34,478 bases of DNA from Deltaproteobacteria bacterium (lineage in GTDB: Bacteria; Desulfobacterota; Syntrophobacteria; BM002). The first letter of the stretch is position 1, and the number at the start of each line of letters is the position of its first letter. This document shows, in pieces, positions 1-8,383 of this stretch. The translations under genes and the position numbers were made by a program. The notes beneath the pieces were generated by a model that did not search any database, had not been told where the DNA came from, and saw only the letters and a list, made by a program, of their open reading frames with translations. The DNA is taken from the NCBI GenBank assembly GCA_022340745.1, contig JAJDNL010000024.1, forward strand, positions 1-34,478, in the 5' to 3' direction.

Positions 1-460
1 CTATGTACAACCGCTCATCATCATGCTTTCAATTCCCTTTGGGATCGTTGGGGCGGTGATCGGTCACCTGCTCATGGGCTACAGTCTGAGCGTCATGAGC
101 CTGTTCGGCGTTGTCGCCCTGTCCGGGGTGGTGGTCAATGACTCCCTGGTGCTGATAGATTTTGCCAACCGCAAGCAAAAAGCCGGCTTGGGCAAACACC
201 AGGCTGTTCGTGAGGCCGGCATCCACCGCTTTCGGCCGATTCTGCTCACAAGCCTTACCACTTTTGGTGGGCTGGCGCCCATGATTTTCGAAACCTCCCG
301 CCAGGCCAGATTTCTGATTCCCATGGCCGTCTCACTGGGATTCGGCATCATTTTCGCCACCCTGATTACCCTGCTGCTGGTTCCGTGCTTTTATCTGATA
401 GTAGAAGACATCACAAGACTCTTCAGGGCAGACCAGTTATCGGATCAACCGGTTGCCTGA
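1..460 (+). CDS. RND-family efflux transporter permease (AcrB/AcrD/AcrF-like), C-terminal part, truncated by window start
   Basis: Frame is open from base 2 ([22 protein letters not shown]...). Contains [39 protein letters not shown] and C-terminal TM motifs typical of RND permeases. Confidence 0.93.
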   Translation, partial: YVQPLIIMLSIPFGIVGAVIGHLLMGYSLSVMSLFGVVALSGVVVNDSLVLIDFANRKQKAGLGKHQAVREAGIHRFRPILLTSLTTFGGLAPMIFETSRQARFLIPMAVSLGFGIIFATLITLLLVPCFYLIVEDITRLFRADQLSDQPVA

Positions 461-478
461 TGGCGTCCCCCAATTATG

Positions 479-613
479 AGGTTTCAGGTTTCAGTGTTCA
501 GAGTACATAATTTAGGAATTGCGAATTTAGAAATTTAGGGATTGAAGGTATTCTATCGCTCTTATACGTGAATGTTTGAATTCCTCAATTCCTTAATCCC
601 TCAATTAATTCTT
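479..613. repeat. Degenerate heptad-phase repeat locus with inverted arms
   Basis: AGGTTTC AGGTTTC AGTGTTC AGAGTAC ATAATTT AGGAATT GCGAATT ... then GAATTCCTCAATTCCTTAATCCC ... CACCTGACACCTTGA (reverse-complement-type words). Confidence 0.7.
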
Positions 614-686
614 GCTGGCACCTGACACCTTGAGACTGAGTGCTTAGAGGTTGGGATCTCATCTACTACATTTCTTTATTCTACCC

Positions 687-1235
687 CTATGTGCCTTTGA
701 CCCAGGCGCGGACAAATTGCGCCTGTATCTCCGTCTCCGGGGAACCAAGATGTGAAATGGGATCATCCTGACGAAGTGTGCTGAGCAAGTCCAGGGCAGC
801 CTCCCCGACCCCCATGCCGTGGCGAGCCAGGTAACAACCAACCACGGTTCCTGTCCGCCCCCGACCTCCCCAACAGTGGAGATAGACGCGGGGATTTTGC
901 TGAATCGCCCCATCGATTTCATCCAGGATTGCAATCATACCCTCAACAGTTGGAACATCAGTATCCCGAATGGGCATATGAACCAGCTTTATGGGAATGT
1001 CGGCCGTTGCTGCAATGTCTTCCAGCTGTTGTTCATAGGGAACAAATGTCTCGCCGCTGAAGTTGTGTTCATGTTCTTCCATGAGATTGATAACGTGACG
1101 GACCCCATGTTCAAGGAGTCCCTCAAGCTTTCTTTGGGCGGTTGAGGGATCCCGACTGCCGGGGTAGTAGCCTGCGAGAAATTTCCCAGGAACCACCCAG
1201 TAAGAGCGAGGGAAGGGGACCGTCTGTTTTTTCAT
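687..1235 (-). CDS. Dual-specificity / protein-tyrosine phosphatase family protein
   Basis: HCWGGRGRTGT = HCX5R P-loop; upstream NLMEEHE and DxD loop region. Confidence 0.85.
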   Translation of the reverse strand: MKKQTVPFPRSYWVVPGKFLAGYYPGSRDPSTAQRKLEGLLEHGVRHVINLMEEHEHNFSGETFVPYEQQLEDIAATADIPIKLVHMPIRDTDVPTVEGMIAILDEIDGAIQQNPRVYLHCWGGRGRTGTVVGCYLARHGMGVGEAALDLLSTLRQDDPISHLGSPETEIQAQFVRAWVKGT

Positions 1236-1258
1236 AGGTTATCACCAATACCTTCATT

Positions 1259-1497
1259 GTCATTAGGGCTTAAGCCCGTCATTAGGCTACGCTGTCAATA
1301 TGCCTTCGGCGTCATGTGAGCTGGCGCCAGTCATTAATGGTCATTTGTAGTTATTTGCTCCATTCATGATCAGCAATTAGAATGACCCAGTGACAACAAG
1401 TGACAGCAAAGCGTAATGACAGCCACTTTTGTGGCATAATGACTACCTAATGACGCGTAGCGCCCATGCGCGAAGTGTGATGACTTGTGGGTGCCTT
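1259..1497. repeat. GTCA...TGAC string element with interspersed mini-hairpins
   Basis: Left half has repeated GTCAT words, right half repeated (A)ATGAC words. Between them: GGGCTTAAGCCC, GCCTTCGGC, TGGCGCCA, GCCACTTTTGTGGC. End sequence GCGCGAAGTGTGATGACTTGTGGGTGCCTT recurs at 9282. Confidence 0.65.
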
Positions 1498-1512
1498 GTT
1501 CCTGGTGCCTGC

Positions 1513-2289
1513 TTATCTCCGGAGGAGATGCGGCTTGCGGTCCTTGAGGAACGGCATTGAGGAGCGAACCTCCGCTACCATGGCCGGATCGATGTCGGCC
1601 AGCAACAAAGTTTCCCTGCCCTCGGCGTGGGCCAGGACCTGACCAAGAGGATCGACAATGGCCGAGCCCCCGAGAAAGGTGAGATCGCCGCCTTCTCCAA
1701 CCCGATTCACTCCCACCACAAAACACTGACTCTCCACGGCACGGGCTCGGAGTAATAAGTCCCAGTGGGGTTGGCGAGCAGCCGGCCAGGAAGCGATAAC
1801 CAGGATGAGCCCGCACTGGTCGACCACAGTGCGGAAAAGTTCGGGAAAGCGCAGATCATAGCAAACGAAACAGGCAGCATCCATTTCTTCCAGTTTAAAA
1901 ACCACGGGCCAGTCACCAGGGTCATAGCTTCCGTCTTCTCCCAACAAAGCAATCTGATGAATCTTGGCGTAGAGCGCGAGATCGTTTCCCTTGCGGTCTA
2001 CAGCCAGAGAGACGTTTTGTGGACCACCGTTGTCTCGCTTCAAGACAAAGCCACCAACGACCACCATGTCCAGGTCGCGGGCCAAAGTACGCAACAGGGT
2101 GGGCGTAGGTCCTTCCAAGGGTTCAGGCGTGATGGAGGTGTCCATGGAAAATCCGGTGGAAAACATCTCCGGCAAAACAAGCAGGTCGGCACCCGCCTCC
2201 CTGGCTTGAGCCGCCATACGTTTGGCTTTATCGTGGTTAGCTGGTCGGTCGTGCCAGGCTATGTCCATCTGTACCGCCGCCACTTTCAT
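1513..2289 (-). CDS. Carbon-nitrogen hydrolase (nitrilase superfamily, omega-amidase-like)
   Basis: Catalytic triad context: LLVLPEMFSTGF (E), YAKIHQ (K), CFVCYDLRFPE (C). Confidence 0.9.
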   Translation of the reverse strand: MKVAAVQMDIAWHDRPANHDKAKRMAAQAREAGADLLVLPEMFSTGFSMDTSITPEPLEGPTPTLLRTLARDLDMVVVGGFVLKRDNGGPQNVSLAVDRKGNDLALYAKIHQIALLGEDGSYDPGDWPVVFKLEEMDAACFVCYDLRFPELFRTVVDQCGLILVIASWPAARQPHWDLLLRARAVESQCFVVGVNRVGEGGDLTFLGGSAIVDPLGQVLAHAEGRETLLLADIDPAMVAEVRSSMPFLKDRKPHLLRR

Positions 2290-2302
2290 CTTAGCAACCT
2301 CC

Positions 2303-2508
2303 TAAGCCTGCATTATTCATCACGAACCGTCTGCTACGACCGAGGATATGGCCGTCCTTCCAGGCGTCCTCGGGTGTCGGACCCTGCGACGTACTGTTCA
2401 AGTACGCCTCGGCTCCAACCCCCTGCGGTTGCCCGGTGGCACGCCCATCTTCGCGGTCTCGCGACACCGTTTCGTGAACAATGCAGGCTAGCCTGCATTA
2501 TTTATCAC
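2303..2508. mobile_element. MITE-like intergenic element with terminal inverted repeats plus an extra terminal half copy
   Basis: AGCCTGCATTATTCATCACGAA at left; right end TTTCGTGAACAATGCAGGCT is its near inverted copy; a second AGCCTGCATTATTTATCACG follows immediately. Internal hairpins include CGTACTGTTCAAGTACG. Confidence 0.55.
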
Positions 2509-2519
2509 GCCACGGCTTC

Positions 2520-2671
2520 GATCTTGGATTTCCGATTTCGGATCTCGGATTTTTTACTACAATTGATGATATAGAACTTGACAGTTCAGATTTCACCATT
2601 CGATCTTCGGTTCTCACGAGCTTTACAGTAAATTTTCAATCCGCATTCCGCAATCCGCATCTCGCAATCGT
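2520..2671. repeat. Heptad-phase repeat locus (GATTTCG / CAATCCG words)
   Basis: GATCTTG GATTTCC GATTTCG GATCTCG GATTTTT (2520-2554); CAATCCG CATTCCG CAATCCG CATCTCG CAATCGT (2637-2671). Confidence 0.75.
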
Positions 2672-2912
2672 CGACCCGCTAGTCCCTATATCATAACAGG
2701 AGAAAGCCTTGCTATTCAAAAAGGTACTGTTGTGGTCATTTCTATCTTCCTTGACACCGTAAGACAAGGTTGGTATGTGTTCTTTGTAAATTATCCAAAA
2801 TGTCAGAGTTTCAGCAGGGGCAGAAGCGTCAACAAGTTGCGAACAAACTGCTTAGAGCCGGGCTCGCTGGCCGGGATCAATGGAAAGTAAACCATCTGGA
2901 TCATAAGGAAAG

Positions 2913-3392
2913 ATGATGTTCAGGACGGATGATAATTACAACCTTTACTATGACGGGACAATAGCAGGAGATCAAGAGACTGCCTTTCAAACGCTGATTG
3001 AAAAACACCAATTGTCACCGGAATTTAGAGACCTCCTCAAAAGAGATTATAACTTTCAGATCAAGAATTCATACGATGACCATAAGAAACTTCTTTGGAT
3101 TTTCTATACGGTTTTTGGCTCTTTCGCGATCACCATTTTTTTCGCCGAGGAAGAGCATCCACCCGGATGTGAGTATCAAGCGAGAGTTGATTATTTCGTC
3201 GATCAAAGTGGGAACTACGAGTATGAAATGAAAAACCATCTCTTTAAGTACGGTAACTATGGAATATCTGACGAATGCAACGAAAGAATTGAAAAGGAAA
3301 CCATTGGCTTTGCAAAAGACTGTAAAATAAAAGGAAACATGCGGGAGATGCAATTAGAATCTTTCCTGAAGAGCTTATCAGCCGACTTTTAG
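2913..3392 (+). CDS. Hypothetical protein
   Basis: 159-aa ORF between non-coding segments, start preceded by AAGGAAAG and followed by a terminator-like hairpin. Confidence 0.6.
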   Translation: MMFRTDDNYNLYYDGTIAGDQETAFQTLIEKHQLSPEFRDLLKRDYNFQIKNSYDDHKKLLWIFYTVFGSFAITIFFAEEEHPPGCEYQARVDYFVDQSGNYEYEMKNHLFKYGNYGISDECNERIEKETIGFAKDCKIKGNMREMQLESFLKSLSADF

Positions 3393-3401
3393 GAGAATAA
3401 G

Positions 3402-3436
3402 ACCCACGTCCATGGCATTGGGGTGTGGGTTTTTTC
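3402..3436 (+). terminator. Putative intrinsic terminator
   Basis: ACCCAC ... GTGGGT followed by TTTTTC just after the stop of the 2913-3392 ORF. Confidence 0.6.
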
Positions 3437-3634
3437 TTTGAAGCCTCACTGTTCGTAAACCGGTTGTTCTGCCCTTCATACTTTCCAATATGTACGTTCT
3501 CTGCTAAAATGCGGTCCAGATTTATTCAGCATCTGTGCCTCAATCCAGCCACCATATTGAAAACGGGCGCATAACAAGATCACACATTGCTGTGGCTGAG
3601 AGAGAGATCCATCACTTTAGAAAGGGGCATCCAC

Positions 3635-3988
3635 GTGTCGGTTCGAACGGAAAGAAGGCGGCATCCAAGGATAGCGGTTAACTGGCCTGTAATCGTGGTA
3701 ACGCCTCAACTTTACATAGGCGGAGAGGCGACAAATATCAGCATAGGGGGTGCGACTATTCGTTGTACGACAGATCCGGAACGTACCGGCCCCCTCCGCA
3801 TGGCCTTTAAAATTCCCGCACGAGAAGAATTCTTGCAAGTGACCGGCGTTGTGGCTTGGTCAAATTCATACGAGCAGATGGATGATTTTTATTCCTGGGA
3901 AACGGGTGTAAGGTTCACGAGTTTTATCGGCGATAGCAGAAAGCATCTTTCTCAAGTGATTTTAAATATCTGTGGCCAGAGTGAGTGA
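3635..3988 (+). CDS. PilZ domain protein (likely c-di-GMP binding)
   Basis: RRRHPR (RxxxR) and NISIGG (NxSxxG) motifs. GTG start at 3635 preceded by AAAGGGG is favoured over the track's 3587 start. Confidence 0.85.
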   Translation: MSVRTERRRHPRIAVNWPVIVVTPQLYIGGEATNISIGGATIRCTTDPERTGPLRMAFKIPAREEFLQVTGVVAWSNSYEQMDDFYSWETGVRFTSFIGDSRKHLSQVILNICGQSE

Positions 3989-4115
3989 AAAAGCCATTGT
4001 CGATTGCAACTTTGGCTGCGATTTGATAGATACAACAGTTCATGAAGCAATCGGGCTAAAATGATAAGAGTTGCACCGGTTGTTGGGACCGAGAAAGTTA
4101 CATAGGATTTAAAAC

Positions 4116-4526
4116 ATGGCTACTCTTTTGGGCAGACGCCAGTATTCTAGGACTAGTGTCAAATGGCCCGTAACTGTACTGACCTCTCAGGATAAAACAG
4201 AGGGGGAGACAGAAAATGTGAGTCCCACAGGGGCGTTTATTTCATGTACAGTTGTACCACTATCGGAGGGTAGCATTCGTCTGGTCATTAAGGTCCCAGG
4301 TCACCAGCCAATAAATGTTGCCGGTAAAGTGGTGTGGTCGAAAGTTTTTAACCCCAATACGGGTGCTCCATCTTTCGGCGTGGGTGTCCAATTTACCAAG
4401 ATTTCCGAAAATGATAGCCACTTCCTGCGAGAGGTAATTTTAAAGCGCTATGGCAAAATGATTAACCGCTTCATCGCCAAGACCGAGCAACCACAAACTA
4501 ATCAAGAGGACAAGTCTATACCCTAA
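4116..4526 (+). CDS. PilZ domain protein
   Basis: RRQYSR and NVSPTG motifs; VAGKVVWSKVF. Confidence 0.85.
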   Translation: MATLLGRRQYSRTSVKWPVTVLTSQDKTEGETENVSPTGAFISCTVVPLSEGSIRLVIKVPGHQPINVAGKVVWSKVFNPNTGAPSFGVGVQFTKISENDSHFLREVILKRYGKMINRFIAKTEQPQTNQEDKSIP

Positions 4527-4556
4527 CATTGCAGGCCCACACCGGCAAAAATCGCT
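4521..4556 (+). mobile_element. Partial copy (left end) of the TIR element seen at 32587-32778
   Basis: CCCTAACATTGCAGGCCCACACCGGCAAAAATCGCT vs CCCTAATGCTGCAAACCCACACCGGTAAAAACCGCT (29/36 identical by eye). Overlaps the PilZ gene stop codon. Confidence 0.6.
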
Positions 4557-4716
4557 AGGCCCCCGCCACCACATCCTTGCCCTTGTTCCCTCTGGTTCAA
4601 GATAAGAGTTGGAAAAACAAGAATATTATGACGACTTGGACTGCAGCTTTATAGTATAGTGGGTGCTGATCTACGTCGAAAACCTCGTTTTTAGGGCGAG
4701 TGTGTGTATAATTTGT

Positions 4717-4809
4717 GATTTAAGAATGCAGATTTAAGATTGAAGAGCTTCGTGCCTTGTCTTACGGAATGCATGCAGCCTCAATCTACAATCTGAAATC
4801 TTCAATCTA
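4717..4809. repeat. Heptad-phase repeat locus (GATTTAA / CAATCTA words, inverted arms)
   Basis: GATTTAA GAATGCA GATTTAA GATTGAA (4717-4744); CAATCTA CAATCTG AAATCTT CAATCTA (4782-4809). Confidence 0.75.
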
Positions 4810-4837
4810 GAATGCCCTTACTCGGAAAGAGGAGGAC

Positions 4838-5341
4838 ATGGGAAGCGCGGACGAAGTTGTAATCATTGTAGACCAAGAAAACAATGAAGTTGGAGCTGTG
4901 CCCCGGCATGAGATGAGGGCTGGGCGGCTTCCTCATCGGGCAACCTATATCCTGGTATTTAACTCGAGGGGAGAGCTTTATCTCCAGAAGCGCACACAGA
5001 CGAAGGATGTTTTCCCTGGTTACTATGACGTGGCCGCAGGGGGAGTTGTGCTCGCAGGAGAGAGCTACGAAGAGGGAGCTGGGCGCGAGCTTGCGGAGGA
5101 ACTTGGAATTCGGGGGACACCACTGGCGACGCTCTTCGATTTTTTCTATGAAAATGAATATATTAGGTTATGGGGTAGGGCTTTTTCCTGCGTGTATGAC
5201 GGGAACCTCGTGTTGCAAGAGGAGGAGATTGAGAGCGGCAGGTTTATGAAAGTTGACGAGGTACTGCGGCTGGCCGAAACCGAGCCATTCACTCCTGACT
5301 GTCTTTATGTGTTGCAGCGGTATCTCGGTGCCAGGATGTAG
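4838..5341 (+). CDS. NUDIX hydrolase (IDI/YfcD-like)
   Basis: NUDIX box-like GGVVLAGESYEEGAGRELAEELGI; RLPHRATYILVFNSRGELYLQKR; SD GGAGG before ATG. Confidence 0.9.
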   Translation: MGSADEVVIIVDQENNEVGAVPRHEMRAGRLPHRATYILVFNSRGELYLQKRTQTKDVFPGYYDVAAGGVVLAGESYEEGAGRELAEELGIRGTPLATLFDFFYENEYIRLWGRAFSCVYDGNLVLQEEEIESGRFMKVDEVLRLAETEPFTPDCLYVLQRYLGARM

Positions 5342-5501
5342 GGTCCCCACTCTGCACTGGCCTGGCTCAAGAACGTAAACATTGGGAACAGATGAATACA
5401 GATTATCAGGGAGTATCTCTAAGGGTAATCAGCGTGAATGCAGACAACTTCGAGATCTGCGTGCTAATTTACGAAGCTAGTGGCCTAGAGGTGGCTGGAG
5501 C

Positions 5502-5903
5502 ATGACCGAGAAAATACAGATTGAAACATTACCCATAACAGATAAATTCAGGCGACAGAAGAGGCTCATTCAAGACAGAGGTGAGCTCGCTCTCATAGAA
5601 GATGGTGCGGAGTTTCAGCATCTCGGCTATTTCAGCCTAAAAAAGGGAAAAGGTTATTACCGGGGAGGCCACTATCACCGCAGAAAAGTGGAGCATTTCT
5701 ACATGGTGAGCGGTAGGATTCGCATTCACCTTGTTGATCTGGACACCGGGAAAAAATCTGAGGCTGTCATTAGGGAGGGGCAGCGAGTTGTTATCTATCC
5801 AAACTGCGCCCATCGCTTTGAAGCCGAGAAAGAAGCTCAGGTGATAGAATACTACAACTCAATGTACGACCCTGAGGATGATATTCATTACTCTGAGTTC
5901 TAA
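5502..5903 (+). CDS. Cupin-fold protein
   Basis: KGYYRGGHYHRRKVEHFYMVSGRIRIHLVDLDTG ... VVIYPNCAHRFEAE fits the two cupin motifs. Confidence 0.75.
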   Translation: MTEKIQIETLPITDKFRRQKRLIQDRGELALIEDGAEFQHLGYFSLKKGKGYYRGGHYHRRKVEHFYMVSGRIRIHLVDLDTGKKSEAVIREGQRVVIYPNCAHRFEAEKEAQVIEYYNSMYDPEDDIHYSEF

Positions 5904-5953
5904 GTTTCATCGACCTGGCAGCAAAAAGTCAGATAGTGCTAAGAGACAAAGAC

Positions 5954-6045
5954 TGAGGTTTCAGTTTTTTTGTTTTTCTTCTCTGACACCTGACACCCGA
6001 AACCTGAAACCTCAGTTTTGCGGTTTGCGATTTAAGAATTTTATT
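5954..6045. repeat. Heptad-phase repeat locus (AGGTTTC family)
   Basis: GAGGTTTCAG at left; CTGACAC CTGACAC CCGAAAC CTGAAAC CTCAGTT TTGCGGT TTGCGAT TTAAGAA TTTTATT in constant phase (5983-6045). Confidence 0.75.
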
Positions 6046-6174
6046 TTTGCTTCGCTTCATCTGCAAGATGTGAGCTGGATATTTCCTGGCGGTTTTGGCT
6101 AAGTTAAAAATGAATAGAGGACAGAAAGGTATTTTTCTGATACTGTCGACCAGTTCGTGTGAGGTGTCATTACT

Positions 6175-7365
6175 ATGACCGCGTCTAATCTTTCCAATTC
6201 TGAGTCACTTCTATTGATGATAGCCGGAGCCAAAGGAGCTGTCGGATCCACCGTCGCGGTGGCCTCTGCGGCCATGCGGTACCAGCCAGAATTGGTCTTG
6301 CCAAGCTTGACCACGAAACAAATGTTGCCCGGTTTAGATCCTTCCGAGCCAGTTCAGGTGGCGGGCTGGGATGCAACAGATACGACGCTGCCTTCAGCCA
6401 TAGGGGCCCAGGGGGTGCTATCGGAAGAAATATGGAAGCCTTACGCGGACGAACTCGAACAGGTACAGGTGCGGACACCACCTTCAGACAGCCTGGACTT
6501 AAAAGGCCAGGTTCAACAACTGACCCAGGACATCAAGGAGTTTAGAGGACTCTATCCCAATGCAAGGGCTGTGCTCATCAACCTGCTGCCCGCGACAGTC
6601 ACAGAGAATCTACATCGCTTTAAGAGCCTTTCCCAACTGTATTCTGAATTCGACCCTATAAATCTTCCTGATCTCGCCTACGCCATCGCTGCGATACTCG
6701 CTGGTGTTCCGGTGGTTAACTTTACCCCAAATGAGGTGGAAATCCCTGTGGTAATAGATGAGGCTGTCAAGCGAGGTGTCCCACTATCAGGGCGCGACGG
6801 CAAGACCGGCCAGACCTATTTAAAAGTTGTATTGGCTTCAGCCTTGAAGGCCAGAAATCTGTTCGTCGATGGCTGGTACAGCCTGAACATCCTCGGCAAT
6901 CAAGATGGGAAAAACTTGATGGATCCCAAAAGGGCTGCAGGGAAGTTGTCAAACAAGACCGAAATTCTCAATGAAATTCTTGGTTATCCCGTGGGTGAGC
7001 GATATGGAGCTTCTTCCCACCAGGTTAAAATCGATTACTATCCCCCCCGCGGTGACGCCAAAGAAGCGTGGGATGTGATTGATTTTCTCGGCTTGTTCGG
7101 ACTGCCCATGAGTATCCGGTTGAATTTGCAGGGCAGGGATTCAATTCTTGCGACTCCCCTTGTCTTGGACCTGGCCCGTTGGATGGTTGTCCTTCAAAGG
7201 GCGGGTCGCTCCGGCCCGATACCCGAACTGGCATTCTACTATAAACAACCACTGGGCGATGATGCTCCTGTGACCTTCCAAGACCAGCTTTCCAGGCTTC
7301 GCCAGTTGGCTACTGGACTGCGAGAAGAGATCAGCAGGCAGAAGGCAGTGCGCAGCGGGCGGTAG
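6175..7365 (+). CDS. ino1: myo-inositol-1-phosphate synthase
   Basis: GAKGAVGSTVAVA, NFTPNEVEIPV, GRDGKTGQTYLK, NILGNQDGKNLMDPKRAAGKLSNK motifs. Confidence 0.92.
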   Translation: MTASNLSNSESLLLMIAGAKGAVGSTVAVASAAMRYQPELVLPSLTTKQMLPGLDPSEPVQVAGWDATDTTLPSAIGAQGVLSEEIWKPYADELEQVQVRTPPSDSLDLKGQVQQLTQDIKEFRGLYPNARAVLINLLPATVTENLHRFKSLSQLYSEFDPINLPDLAYAIAAILAGVPVVNFTPNEVEIPVVIDEAVKRGVPLSGRDGKTGQTYLKVVLASALKARNLFVDGWYSLNILGNQDGKNLMDPKRAAGKLSNKTEILNEILGYPVGERYGASSHQVKIDYYPPRGDAKEAWDVIDFLGLFGLPMSIRLNLQGRDSILATPLVLDLARWMVVLQRAGRSGPIPELAFYYKQPLGDDAPVTFQDQLSRLRQLATGLREEISRQKAVRSGR

Positions 7366-7394
7366 ACAGCAGGCAGTTAGTAGCGGGCAATCGG
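7333..7394 (+). repeat. Heptad-phase array overlapping the 3' end of the inositol-phosphate synthase CDS
   Basis: AGCAGGC AGAAGGC AGTGCGC AGCGGGC GGTAGAC AGCAGGC AGTTAGT AGCGGGC AATCGG in strict 7-bp phase; the TAG stop is at 7363-7365 inside GGTAGAC. Confidence 0.8.
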
Positions 7395-7426
7395 TTCTGT
7401 GTGTCCGGCGAACATCGTTACAGGAA

Positions 7427-8281
7427 TTGCTGATGATAATAGGCTACAGCACGAATGCCTTTGTGAAGTTCTCTGTTTTCGAGGCAGTGGAAAAGATCGG
7501 TCGCTTGGGCTTTCGGGGGGTAGAGATCATGTGCGACAGGCCCCATCTCTATCCCCCAGACTTCGACGAGGAAAACCTAACCCGATTGAAAACCTTAATC
7601 GATGCTCAGGGTCTCATCGTTACCAACCTGAACAGCTTCACCTTGTTCGCAGTCGGAGATACCTACCTCCCATCCTGGATTGAACCCCAGGAGGAAAGGA
7701 GGGAAATGAGGATCGAGCACACCTTACAATGCTTGAAAGTGGCCGATTTTTTCGGTTGTAAGAATATATCCGTGCCACCCGGCGGCCCAGTGGGTGAGAT
7801 CTCGCGCAAAAAGGCCATGGCCCTGTTTCATCAAGGATTAGAGATGGTTGCTCCTTTGGCGCAGGAATTGGACATAATGATACTGGTGGAGCCCGAGCCA
7901 GATCTTTTGATGGAAAACACCAGGGACTTCAAAGAGTTCATTGTAGATGTCAGATCACCTGCAATCGGGGTAAATTTCGATATTGGACACTTTTTTTGCG
8001 CAGGGGAAGACCCCAGTGGAGCCTTTGAAGAACTTTTTGAATGGATAGGTCACGTTCATCTCGAAGATATTGCCTCGAGCCGGGAACACAATCATCTAAT
8101 TCTCGGCCATGGGGCCATTCAATTTCCCGAGATTTTCGAAACCATGCTCAGGCTCGAGTACCAGGGCAATGTCAGCCTCGAACTCTACCCATACGTTGAT
8201 GAACCTGAAAAAGCCGGAAGAGAAAGTCTCGAATATCTCCGCGCCTTGCTCCGAGATGGCGGCCTGGATCTGGCTATCTAA
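7427..8281 (+). CDS. Sugar phosphate isomerase/epimerase (xylose isomerase-like TIM barrel)
   Basis: LGFRGVEIMCDRPH, ILVEPEPD, VNFDIGHFFCAGEDP, HVHLEDIA, VSLELYPYVDEP. Start may be TTG 7427 or ATG 7433. Confidence 0.85.
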   Translation: MLMIIGYSTNAFVKFSVFEAVEKIGRLGFRGVEIMCDRPHLYPPDFDEENLTRLKTLIDAQGLIVTNLNSFTLFAVGDTYLPSWIEPQEERREMRIEHTLQCLKVADFFGCKNISVPPGGPVGEISRKKAMALFHQGLEMVAPLAQELDIMILVEPEPDLLMENTRDFKEFIVDVRSPAIGVNFDIGHFFCAGEDPSGAFEELFEWIGHVHLEDIASSREHNHLILGHGAIQFPEIFETMLRLEYQGNVSLELYPYVDEPEKAGRESLEYLRALLRDGGLDLAI

Positions 8282-8383
8282 CTTGCTCGCAGTTTAGTCA
8301 AATCAACTTCTCAGATACTCCCTTTTCCACAACTGTAGCCACTTTTGTTTATTTTAGCCGTTTGTCCTAAAGGAGGAGATGCA

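Noticed and set aside
819-1145. 108-aa plus-strand ORF
   Set aside because: Antisense to the phosphatase gene carrying the HCX5R motif.
1259-1497. Integron attC-like cassette sites
   Set aside because: Hairpins are too small, no GTTRRRY/RYYYAAC core pair was seen, and there is no integrase gene.
1765-2574. 269-aa plus-strand ORF in the track
   Set aside because: Antisense to the nitrilase gene and extends through TIR/heptad repeats; sequence composition is not protein-like.
5385-5465. Possible further degenerate repeat (AACAGATGAATACAGATTATCAGG ... AGATCTGCGTGCTAAT)
   Set aside because: Resembles the style of the other repeat loci, but the 7-bp phase is too weak by eye to claim.
7333-7394. 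Coding amino-acid repeat as explanation of the array in the ino1 gene end
   Set aside because: A 7-bp period is not a multiple of three and the array continues past the stop codon in the same phase, so it is a DNA-level repeat.
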